23,378 bases of DNA from Gonium pectorale (lineage: Eukaryota > Chlorophyta > Chlorophyceae > Chlamydomonadales > Volvocaceae): assembly GCA_001584585.1 (NCBI GenBank), contig LSYV01000012.1:2137640-2161017 (forward strand), in the 5' to 3' direction. This document shows, piece after piece, positions 1 through 10,038 of the stretch; positions within the stretch are counted from its first letter, which is position 1, and each line of letters begins with the position of its first letter. Under the pieces are notes generated by a model. It saw only the letters and a list, made by a program, of their open reading frames with translations. It did no database searches and had not been told where the DNA came from. Made by a program: the position numbers and the translations under genes.

Positions 1-183
1 TGGTGGGCGGGGGCGGGGAAGCGCGGGGGCGGGTGGGCAGGGGCTGGTGGGTGGGGGTGGGGGAGCGCGGGGGCGGGTGGGTGGGCGTCACCCTAAACCC
101 CCCGCCTCGGTGTTAGACGAATGGGGCTGGCAGGCGGCTCCGGCTTTCAACCCAAAGACCGCTTGACCCCCCATCCTCGGCAG
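1..183 (+). other. G-rich intron sequence upstream of the first visible exon of copy A
   Basis: Bases 1-90 are runs of GGG separated by one to three bases (GGGCGGG, GGTGGGTGGG). A CCCTAAACCC word follows at 91-100, and a cytosine-rich stretch ends in CGGCAG just before 184. That last piece is a good splice acceptor, and the exon after it is in the same phase as its counterparts in copies B and C. The segment is therefore read as the tail of an intron of copy A. The exon upstream lies outside the window. Confidence 0.6.
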
Positions 184-1963
184 GTGGGTCTTTGGCAGCC
201 ACGAGGTGCCCACCCCGCTGGGCCGCAAGGCCACCTGGTTCGTGCTGCACGTGTTCTTCCAGTGGACCGGCGTGGCAACCTTCATCGCCGGTTTCGTCAT
301 CGCCTTCCAGCAGCTCAGCGACGAGGGGGAGACCCCCGGCGGTGCGGTCGGCGAGGCGCACGGCCCCATCGGCATCGCCATCATGGCGGCGGCGGGGGCG
401 CAGGTGCGGAGGGGGAGAGGGGTGGCCAGGGGCGTGGGTTTGCGCGCGCAGTGCGCGGACGGATTTTTCGCGTGCGCGTGCATTCACTGTAGAGGCGCTG
501 GTGGGCGCTGGCGGCTCGAGTGTTTTGTGCGCGTTGCCGGGGAGCCCCCACCGATGCCGGTCTGTTCATCACCGTCGCGGATGGCGGAGGTCAAGGGCGG
601 TGTCGAAGCTGTGCTTCCGGGAGGCGAGCTTCAGGTGCCTCAGGTGCTTTCCGCACCCATTAGTTTTAGGATGGAACGATGAAGACACCGCGCAATACCA
701 GAGTGAACGAGCCAACATGTGCTCGCCCCGCCCCTGACGCACCCTGCCCGCCTCACGCCCCCGTATTCCGCCAGGTGGTGCTGGCCCACGGCGCGCGCCC
801 CGACCCCTCCTCCCCCAAGCGCCGCGTGTGGAACCTGCTCCACCACTGGCTGGGCCGGTCCGTGATCCTGCTGGCCTGGGCCAACGTGTACATCGGCATC
901 TACGCCTACCACTCGAGCCAGTGGCAGGCCAGCTACCGGGAGTGGGTCACGCCCATCGCGGTGGTCATGGGGACGCTGGTGAGTGGCACGGGCGGGACAC
1001 GGGCGGGCGCGGGGGAGGGCGGGCAGGGGGGAGGGCGGGCGCGGCGGAGGGCGGGCGCGGGCGAGGGCGGGCAGGGGGGAGGGCGCCCAAAGCGCAGGCT
1101 GGCTCTGCCGGAATGCAACTCCGGAATGCGGGGCCGGGGCGGGAGCGCCAGAAGCCCATGACCCCTGCCGTCGTCAGCTGGGTGCCGGTGTGGTTGTCTG
1201 GCCCGTCCTGGGCCCTGGGCCCTGGGTGGAGGGGGACGCGCCGGCTGAATAGCTGCTGGAGAAACAGCGGGCGGCGGGCTCTCGCCTGGTTCCGGAAACT
1301 AAGGAGTGGGACGTGCTATGGAGTCGCTCACATGCGGGCGGGTCGCCAAGGGCAAGGGCGGTGCGGTGTGGCAGGCTACCGGGTAGCGCTCGCCCATGCA
1401 CGCATGGTGCACGACGGGCGTGCGGCGGCTGGGCCAGGCGGGCGTGCTTTTTCACAGGTGGCCCCGACGGAAGGCCCCGCTCGGCCCCAGCGAATGCCGG
1501 CTGCGGGCGGCCCGTCCCCCTCGCGGTCGTACGACAGACCCGACGACGGACTCGCGCGCGTCATCGCTCCGTCGGGGGCCTGAGCCGCGCCCAGGCACCG
1601 CGGTGCAGCTGCGCACCGCGAGCCCTCCGCCACTTGCCCCGGCACGGACATGTGCTAAGAATGTGCTAATAGCACGTGTGGTCTTCTTTTTCTCTGCAGG
1701 TCTTTACGTTCTCCGTAGGGTTCTCAGTGCACTGAGTCGTTTCGATCGGCCCCGCTCCCCGCTGCCCCGTGTCACCGCTGCAGGTGCTGGCGGACCTGGC
1801 GCTGCGGCTGGCGGCGCCGGGCGGCAAGGACGCCGCAGCCCCGGCGCGCGGTGACGCGTACCACGTGGACGCGCAGGGGTACGAGCAGCACGACGGCGGG
1901 CACGGAGCCAACGGCAACGGAGCCAACGGCGCCGGCGGCAACGGCATCGGCCGCCATCGGTAA
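184..1963 (+). CDS. DOMON-cytochrome b561 protein, copy A, last three exons (5' partial)
   Basis: Exons are 184-403, 775-978 and 1784-1963 (stop TAA); introns are 404-774 and 979-1783. They match exons 12-14 of copy B in phase and sequence. The first exon encodes transmembrane helices b and c with haem-ligand histidines in LHVFFQ and EAHGPIG. The second encodes the LHHWLGRSV helix with the next histidine and the start of the last helix. The third finishes that helix (VLADLALRL) and adds a Gly/Asn/His-rich tail of about 45 residues, probably cytosolic. The first exon begins with a four-codon longer and divergent stretch (WVFGSHEVPTPLGRK) where B and C have WALGxSKLGGK. The DOMON half and the first haem histidine lie outside the window. 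The family (CYBDOM) moves electrons across membranes from ascorbate; acting at the cell surface is inference. Confidence 0.88.
1001..1085 (+). repeat. G-rich minisatellite in the last intron of copy A
   Basis: A unit of about 48 bases, beginning GGGCGGGCGCGGG, occurs nearly twice in tandem (1001-1048 and 1049-1085). The second unit is incomplete. The same unit lies at the same place in the last intron of copy B, so it predates the A/B duplication or was copied by conversion. The G-runs are on the transcribed RNA sense. Confidence 0.75.
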
Positions 1964-4423
1964 CTGCCAACGGCGCTAGGGTGGGCAGCCAGCGGTGCGT
2001 TTTGTCCACATGCGGCGCCGCCGGCCGCTGACATCAGCCGCGCACCCGTTGCGGAGGGCCCGTGTGGCCCTGGCACTGTTACTGGTGGGGCTGGGGTTGG
2101 AGCAGCAGCGCCCCAGCTGCTGCCCCTTCCCCACCGGGGCGCGCTTGCAAAGCCGCGAGTTTATGGAGTTTGATTGAAGAGACTTCGCGCGTATGAGCGC
2201 CAGTCGGGACTGGTCGTTGCTGCCACTAGGACCCAGGAGTGCAACTGAACGCGCCCGCAGGCGGGAGGCTGCTGCGCTCTGTCCGTGTGTGAATGCAATA
2301 TTGGCTGAAGGTCGGCTGAGCGCCCAGCTAGGGGCGGGGTGGCGTGGGGTGGGGTGGGGTGGGCGCCCGCTTACCCTCGGCCGTGCTGTGGCGTGCCGTG
2401 GCGTGGCAAGGTGGGGCTCGATTCTGCATTCTCTCGCTCCGCGCTGCGTGCGGACATGTGGGCACGAACCAGCTATTGCGCCAATATGTTTAGTGACGAC
2501 CATTCGCCGCCGTCTTGGGGATGGATGGCGGCGGGTCGCAAACCGCCCCCATTTCGTTACAGGCAGGCTGCGCTTGTGAACGCGGGGGCATTAATTCCAC
2601 CAGCTATTGCGCCCATACCCTGACGGCCGTGCACACTCCTCAAAGGCGCCGTTTTATGACCGGCCTCGCCTGTGGGCTGGCGAACCCTACCTATTCAGAT
2701 GAGGAGCAGTTGCATGGGGCCGCACCCGCAATCGTGTCTGTGCACCCGCCTGTGGGAAGGACCGGTCCGCAGGCAGAAAAGGCACGGTGGACGCATGATG
2801 TCATTACACAATCTGTATGCATTGTCATCGTTTGCTGGTTCGCTAGTACCGACGCTTGGCCGACCAGGTCAGGGTGTCGGTACGGCACATCTGCCGTACA
2901 CATTGTGTCCCTGAGAGCGTTTGTGGACCGTGGTGGAAAAGTCGTGAATCGGAGGTCCCCTTGGCTCGGACTGGGCCGCCCGTCGCCCAAGGCCGCAATG
3001 TGTCTGTTGCGTCAGGTGGAGCAGTCGCTGAGAAGTCCTCGACTCGACATGTTGCATGCTGCCTTCGCCATCAACGTCTGGGCTCGATACCATTGTTCGG
3101 TCATCTAATGGCTACTGCACTGCAGTGCCAGTTTGGCGGCTTGTATTGTGGATAAGGATTACCGGCCAGATGGCCGCACCACCCGGCCTTTTGCAAGGGC
3201 GTGACTTCAGGGGTTACTGTATGCCACCCCTTCATCCCCCTCCCTCCCTCCCTGTAGCCCATCAACCCCAATTATGGTAGGCGCACGTGCATGCATGTCT
3301 GTGGGGTGGGAGTCGGCGGAGGTGTTGGCTACCGGTGTCTGTGGCTGTATTGCATGGTCTGCCGCACGGGAGCGGCTTGATACCCTCTCAACCTGCTGCC
3401 ACTTCACTGGTGCCCCACTTCCCTGTCGCCTCTGGCTCCTGACAGCGTTTCCCGTCACAGCACCATTGCCTCTTCTTGCCTGCTGTAGCCTTTCCCATTG
3501 TACAAACGGAACCAGTCAATCAATAATGGTGCGTTTTGCGATTGGCACAACAACAGCGACAGCAAGCTAACGAAGCAACTCCAAGAGTAAAAGCTGCGTT
3601 CAAGCTTATCGCGTCATGGATACAGGCCGTGAAATGACAAATGAGGCACCTCGTCGCTTACATCTAGGGACAGGCAGTCACTTGCCCAGTCACAGGCCAG
3701 GGGTCACTTGCACCGGGCTCTAGGATCCACCAACCAATACGTCCAGCTACGCATCCCGGCATTCAGGACACTATCTGCTGTTCAGCAAGCATTCATTTCA
3801 TCGTCTAGTGAGGGGCCGCGCGCGGCCTGAGGTGGGCCAAAGGCACGTGCGTGAACCGTGCGTCACACTAGTCAACCCTCGGGCGTGCCCTCGGGCCAGC
3901 GCGCACGGGTCAGCAGCGGCCAACGTCTTTCACACGTCACAGTTGCCATTGAGCGCTGCAAATGGATGCGGGACTGTGGTAGGATTCAGAAGCTACAGCT
4001 CCAGCTCCAAACGTAGCCGCGCTTCGGCTCTTGGGAAACCGTTGCACTTCGGCTCCGGCTCCATATTTAGGCTCCATCCTGTTTTCATCTGTTGCCATCG
4101 CACTGTGTGCTTCAACAGTGCGTTGACCGGGGGTTTACCTGGTCGATTGCCCTGCGACATGTCAGACGTAACCGCCATAGGAAACCGGACGGTTTCGTGC
4201 ACCGCCAAAGAATCCGAATGGGCAGGAATCTAGACACAAAATCAGTACCTTGAATTATCGCTGATTGACCTGGCTCCGTCCAGCGCTGGCCTGGCGTACT
4301 GCAATCGGCGGGCACGTCCTGGCATTAGCGCTTAGGCATCATAGCCACACGCAAGATTCTGTTCGTATAGGATTTCTATCACCTGGCTCTTACAGACACT
4401 ATTTGGTTGCGGCTTCGGCCCGA
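1964..4423. other. Spacer between copies A and B, no convincing gene
   Basis: The spacer must hold the 3' UTR of copy A and the promoter and 5' UTR of copy B. G+C looks lower than in the genes, and the open frames show no protein character I recognise. Visible items are a G-run cluster at about 2331-2363, a 15-base direct repeat (2468 and 2599), a small hairpin at 2880-2899 and a CTCCCTCCCTCC tract near 3238. I saw no TGTAA, the polyadenylation signal usual in this algal group. A CACACG word lies 73-78 bases before the copy B start codon. Confidence 0.6.
2468..2613 (+). repeat. 15-base direct repeat, two copies
   Basis: ACCAGCTATTGCGCC occurs at 2468-2482 and again exactly at 2599-2613, 131 bases apart, in the A-B spacer. 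A shorter relative (TTATTGCGCC) is at about 4809 in the first intron of copy B... its role is unknown. Confidence 0.55.
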
Positions 4424-7400
4424 ATGGCTGCAAGGTCATTGCCGTTCGCCACTGCTTTTGCGGTTCTGCTCGCCCGTCATTCGGCTGCATACCCGGATTT
4501 CTGGTACAATGCTACGCGGTTGTTCAGCAGGACGGGCTTGACCATCACGCCAGCGCCAGGCTGCGCTGATCACCCTACAGCCGAAGTCCTTCCGGCTTTG
4601 GCCATATCGGTGCATGGAACTCCATTCACCGACAGGTAGGATGACTGTGCATGCATGTGTAAATTCACGTGAAAGCGGGAGGCGCAAGCGCGGAAACGAG
4701 GGCGCCCTAGAGCCCATTTCACTGGAGTGCGCTGTTCCCCGACGTTAATTGCTCAGGGGCCCTACTATTCATTGCGACAAGCTGAAGCACTCCACCTTGT
4801 CTGGGCGCTTATTGCGCCGCCTCCCTCACCGCGCGTCCCCGCTAAATCTTCTCGCCTCCTGACATGTCCTGACCCGCCACCCGCAATACGCCGCATCCTG
4901 GCCACCGCACCCGGGCGCCCTTTGCAGCGGCATCGTGTTCTCATTCGTCGACGCTGTGGGCTCCGGAGAGGCCGCCACGCTCTGCCCAGGCGCTTCACAC
5001 TCACTGAATGTGGGGCAAGTCGTTGCCGGTGACGGCGGCGAGGGGGGCCACGGGCGGGAAATCATGCAGGCCCGGGGCCGGGAGAAAACACCAGGAAACA
5101 CACTCTCGGGCCCCTGTGGTGCTGCGGTCCGACGGGAAAGCGCACCGGAACGCAGCGGGACTCCTGCGTACCTTCTGTCAGGACGCACTGTCAGGACGCG
5201 TAACTCGCGACAGCCCGCCGTAAGCGCTGCCAGCGGCACCCACACGCAACACGCGAGCTGCCCCAGCTGCCCAGTGGGGACCGCGCTGCGGCTGTCACCT
5301 CCAAGCCGGGCGCTTTTGCAATTCGCGCCCGCTGTGCGTCGCAGGTGACGTTCCCCTCCGCCCGGCGGGGCATCCTGTCCGCGAGCCTGCCCGACGCGGT
5401 CTTCACGTCGCCGTCTTCAAGCAGTGGGTGGTGAGGCGCCGGACGGCTTGACGCGGCTATCGTACGACCACATGCGCTGTCGTACCGTGCGTCTGGTGAC
5501 CCGGGCGGAGCATGCAGGCCTTTGACATTTGATGGGGCCTCCCCGCTGAACGTCTATTGCCCCAGTCCGTCTGATGACACCTGCATTGGCGGTTTGCCGT
5601 ACCTTGTGCTGTTGTGCGTATGCCGTACATGCTTGCTTCCCCCTTGCCGTCAGCATGTGTTGTGCCCTAGCCATCCCCTCCTGACCGCGCCGCGCTTGGG
5701 GCATGGCTCACGCCTGCCCGTGTCCCTCGATCCCGCCCGACAGCCCCAACCGCCTGTACCTAGGGCTGGATGGCACCAGGGGCGCCGCAACCAACTTCTC
5801 CGTTACCTTCAAAGTGCCGTGCAGCGCTGCCGGTATGCATTACCTACCGTGTCTACCGTACAAAATGTATGAGCACCCACCTGCGTACGGCGTAGATGTA
5901 AGCGACTGCGTTCCGTCCGATATGTATGACATTGTGCCGCCCGAGCAAGAGCGTCCCACGGCTCACAAGAAGCCCAAGCGGAACTGCTTGGCAAGCCGGA
6001 CACTCGCTCCAGTGTGCCGTACGGTACTCGGGACTGCGGTGAAACCCCATCTCCCCATGCCTGCAATCCTGCAGGCGGCAGCATCTTGTTCATGGTGACA
6101 AGCGCGGGTTCGGGCGCCAGGCGCTTTGCCCAGAGCTCCATAAGCGCGGCGGTGGCGGGCGAGGGCTCGGCGCTGATCGCGGCCGGCGGCGCGTGCGCGT
6201 CCGCGGCAGCTGCATGTGGGTAGAGGCCGGTTAGGGGCCAGGGATGGGCAGCCGGGGCAGCGTTGGTCCGCCGAACATTCAGCCTCACACACGGGATGCC
6301 CGTACCAACTCCCGTACTACGGCAGACGTACAGCTAGGAGAATCTAGCTGAAGCCGGATCGGGCGGGCGGGCCTATTCGTGAACACGAGTGGACGGTCGC
6401 GATGGACGGGCAGCGCGCGTTCGCTTGTTGGATGAGCCTTCCAAACCGACCACCAGTGCCTGGTGCGCCGCCGTGCCTGTCCTCTCGCCACCCTCGCAGG
6501 TGGGCTCACGGCCGGCGGCGTGACGAGCCCGCCGCCCAAGCCCGAGGTCGAGGAGGAGGGGCTTAGTAAAGACGATGACGATGAAGACGAGGGCACCACC
6601 CGCGCCGACGGCGGCTGCACCCCCAGCAACCTGGGCTACCGCTGCATGGCCCACAAGGTGGGCATGGGGCGCGGGGCGCGCTGCTGCGGACGCCTGGACC
6701 CCTGCGCCATGCGCGTGCCATTGCCCCTGCCTCCTATTTACGAATCCGCTGCATCTCCTCCCCATTTCACGCATGTTTTTGTACCCCACTGCTCCAGCTT
6801 AATCCATGTACGACAGTACGGGCATGGTGCTGGTAATCTGTGCACGGACATGCCCATCCAATTGCGTCGGCGAGCGTCCGTCGCCCGTCCCTGCCCCCGA
6901 CTGGGTCCGCTACGCTGCCACAGGCGTCTGCCGCTCGACCCGATATAATCTAACAGCTAGTTTTCCGAAGTGACTTCCACATGCAGGGCAAGGTGACCCT
7001 GCACTGGAGCCTCAACACGGCCTCGGCTCCCTCCAACCCCTGCACGCCCGCCTCGCGGACACAGCTGCAGGTGCGTGCGGGAGGGAGGGACTGCGGCGCG
7101 CGACTCGAGCACGCCAACCGTTTATACATGGAAGGATGTACAAACAGGCGTCGTTCTGCGGATTGTACTCACCATTACACGAGTAATGCGACGGGTTCAA
7201 AATGTGGCAGTCCGTGCTTGCACCGGAAGCACGGCGTCCGTGTAAGCGTGGCGTATGACCGGCTTTCTGTTGCCCACCATGAAGCCGCCCGCCACCCTGG
7301 GCCCTCCAGGCCGCCGACATGTCGCAGAACGGCGCCCTCCACTTGGCCGTCCAGAGCTCCCAGACGGGTGCGTCGCCGGCTGCCTGACGGGCCGGTCGGG

Positions 7401-9893
7401 AGAAGGGGCTCAGGGGACGCGCACGGACAGTGGGCGTGGAGAGGCGGCTGAGGCGCCAAACGGTGCCGTGCATCTGTCGCAGCACGGCGGCTGATCCCTG
7501 CTGCCAACCGCCAACCACCAACCGTCATCTGCCGGGCATGTGACAGGACACGAGCCACGGGCTCGCACTCCGCGCGTCGTTCCGCCGTTCACCCACCGCT
7601 CGCGGCCCCCCTCCCACCCCTCCTATCACAGGCTACGTCTCCGTGGGCTTCACCCCCACTCCGGCGGTCATGGCCCCCGCCGACATCATTCTGGGCTGGG
7701 TGGACGACAGTGGGGCGCCCTTCCTGAACACCTTCCACGTAGCGGTGCGCTCGCTTCTGTGAGAGCCGATACTCAGGGCCGCTGGGTCACTGGTTTGTTG
7801 TTGCGTTGGAATCCGCACGTTCCGGTCGGGTGTACCTAAGTGGACCGCCACACCTCCTGCCGCTCTTTGTGTCTTGGGGCCTTGTGTCGCTTATCCCAAA
7901 TTGCTGCTGGTACACCAGCATCAACCGAGTACGGTACTCCGACGTACTCATGCTGCTCAGGAGGCGAAGCTGGGCAAGAGCGACATCTACCCGCCCGCCG
8001 GCAGCCCCAGCTGGGCGTACGACAGCGGTGTCGTACGGGACGCGGCGGGCGTCACCACCATATGCTTCAGCCGCCGCCTGCGGGACGCCCGCGCGATGGC
8101 CTCGCCCGACCTGACCTCCATCGCCTCCGGCTCGGAGATCGCCACCGCCGCGACGACTGCGGCTGGTGGCCGCCGCCGTCTGGCCCAAGGTACCGGAGGT
8201 GCGCCTGCCGTCCCCAGGGCCCCAGTGCCCGCCACCTGCGCACCGCTGCAACCTGAACACGGGGTCTCACGCCTGCGGAAGGAACACGTGGAATCCAGAT
8301 CCAGATGCAACAGTGGTTTGCCTTCACCTGGTGGCCAGCGGCACGGCCGGCCCCACCTCATCGCATACCGCTGTGCACACAGCCGGTGCGCCCCCTCCTC
8401 ACGTTCTCTTCTTCACTCCCGCCCGCAGGCTCCGGAGGCCGCCTGGGCCTCAACTGGGCCGTCAGCCCCTCAGACGCGCTCGTGATGCACCGCCCCGACG
8501 GTGTGGGCGGCCTGTGGCTCGACGTGACCAGCGGCGCCGCCAGCAGCGTTGGCGGCACCAAGCAGCGCTGGATCAACGCGCACGGGGCGCTTATGGCGGT
8601 TTCGTGGGGGCTGCTGCTGCCGCTGGGGACGCTGCTGCCCGCCCACAGGTACTGAGGGATCCATGGACAACCCGGCATCATCAATGCTGGCCGCACATGC
8701 CATCGCCCTCAGGCGTATGCCCACTTGGGGAATGGCGAATGGGCAATGGATCAACGTCGCCAACGGACAACGGGTCGCAGGACATGCATGCATGGCCTCG
8801 GCCGGCATCTCAACGCACCTTCCCCGTTCTGTCGGCCTTACGCAGGTGGGCGCTGGGCAATTCCAAGCTGGGCGGCAAGGCGCTGTGGTTCGTGCTCCAC
8901 GTGTTCTTCCAGTGGACCGGCGTGGCGACCTTTATCGCCGGTTTCGTCATTGCGTACACGCGGCTGGGCGGCGAGGGGGAGATCCCCGGCGGGGCGGCCG
9001 GCGAGGCGCACGGCCCCATCGGCATCGCCATCATGGCAGCGGCGGGAGCGCAGGTGCTGAGGGGGAGAGGGGGACTCGGGCATGAGCACAACGGCTGCAC
9101 AGCTTCCCGCACAAGTGCATAGCGCCCTTGGCACACACAGGGCTTTATCATGTGACTCGAGAAGTATAGCCCGCCCCTGACGCACCCTGCCCGCCTCACA
9201 CCCCCGTATTCCGCCAGGTGGTGCTGGCCCACGGCGCGCGCCCCGACCCCTCCTCCCCCAAGCGCCGCTTGTGGTACCTGTTGCACCACACCCTCGGCCG
9301 GTCCGTGATCCTGCTGGCCTGGGCCAACGTGTACATCGGCATCTACGCCTACCACTCGAGCCAGTGGCAGGCCAGCTACCGGGAGTGGGTCACGCCCATC
9401 GCGGTGGTCATGGGGGCGCTGGTGAGTGGCACGGGCGGGACACGGGCGGGCGCGGGGGAGGGCGGGCAGGGGGGAGGGCGGGCGCAGGGGAGGGTGGACG
9501 CGGGGGAGGGCCGGGCCTGACCTGGATAACCCCCAGCTGCATGTCGCACACGAAACGTCACGCGCACGGCACTACCCACTGAACTATCCCGGCCCTCCCC
9601 GTTTGCCGGGCACGTCGTAGGTCCTGGTGGATCTTGCCCTGCGCGCCTTTGCGCCCGCCCATGACCCCGCCATGCCGGCGCGGGTGCACGAGTACGAGTA
9701 CGCCAAAGGCGCCTCCGGCGGCGAGGTCGGCGTCAGCGGCGACCCCGACCACCCGGGCGGCCACAAGGCGCCGCTTCCCGCTCCCAAGGAGCAGCCAAAC
9801 AGCCTCAGCAGCAGTGACCGCAGCAGCCCCTCCAGGACCGCTGACGGCAGCAGCCCGGCACGGGCCCTGTCCAAGCCTGCCACAGGCGTGTGA
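4424..9893 (+). CDS. DOMON-cytochrome b561 transmembrane redox protein, copy B (14 exons, 721 aa)
   Basis: Exons: 4424-4635, 4928-5009, 5345-5430, 5744-5832, 6075-6215, 6500-6657, 6987-7070, 7310-7367, 7632-7744, 7961-8198, 8429-8648, 8846-9053, 9218-9421, 9621-9893 (stop TGA). All introns are GT-AG and the frame closes. Residues 1-22 look like a signal peptide ending SAA. Residues 23-204 form a module with six cysteines (47, 90, 127, 153, 197, 204), perhaps Reeler-like but not assigned. Residues 205-240 are a short linker with an acidic run (DDDDEDE). DOMON spans about 243-455: the core strand is GYVSVGF at 304-310, Met317 and His441 are candidate haem ligands, and cysteines are at 243, 252, 275 and 376. 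The b561 core has His472, His512, His549 and His586 over five helices, ending near 640, then an 80-residue Ser/Ala/Pro-rich tail. The frame is open upstream to an ATG at 4265, but the start at 4424 gives the signal peptide and matches copy C. Small exons 2-4 rest on agreement with copy C. Confidence 0.88.
9444..9513 (+). repeat. G-rich repeat in the last intron of copy B
   Basis: This stretch begins with the same bases as the minisatellite at 1001 in copy A and degenerates after one unit. The bases before it (from the donor GTGAGTGGCACGGGCGGG on) are also the same in A and B. The last intron of copy C keeps only the first GTGAGTGGCACG. Confidence 0.7.
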
Positions 9894-9908
9894 CCCTCCC
9901 CTGCTGCT

Positions 9909-9918
9909 GCCGTACGGC
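9909..9918. repeat. Perfect 10-base palindrome with GTAC core, followed by a repeat of its left half
   Basis: GCCGTACGGC reads the same on both strands, and CTGCCGTAC recurs ten bases later (9922-9930). It lies just after the copy B stop codon and begins the GTAC-dense stretch of the spacer. Confidence 0.6.
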
Positions 9919-9999
9919 TCGCTGCCGTACGAGTTGCTGCATTCAGCGGTATGCCAACCACTACTAAGGGATTTGGATCCGGAGTCGATGAAGATACTG

Positions 10000-10038
10000 A
10001 GGTACAAGGTTACAAGTACACAAGGTACAGGGTTACAG
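10000..10038 (+). repeat. Short tandem pair, period 23 bases
   Basis: AGGTACAAGGTTACAA (10000-10015) is repeated at 10023-10038 with two substitutions. Each unit carries GTAC and GTTACA. It is part of the GTAC-rich stretch after copy B. Confidence 0.55.

Noticed and set aside
192..737. Plus-strand frame of 181 residues and similar out-of-frame readings over the copy A exons
   Set aside because: High-GC DNA keeps alternative frames open. The frame with LHVFFQWTG and EAHGPIG is the one shared with copies B and C.
4265..4423. Longer N-terminus for copy B from an upstream in-frame ATG
   Set aside because: It would bury the signal peptide behind 53 residues with no counterpart in copy C, whose start is fixed by an in-frame stop 18 bases upstream.
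5010..5040. Extending exon 2 of copy B past 5009 to the next possible donor
   Set aside because: Ending at SHSLN before GTGGGG gives direct alignment to SHSVR of copy C and keeps the phase. The longer form adds residues with no counterpart.
8166..9122. 318-residue continuous plus-strand frame
   Set aside because: It fuses intron sequence with an out-of-frame reading of the copy B exon at 8429-8648 and only its end matches the real b561 exon. The spliced model explains all conserved parts.
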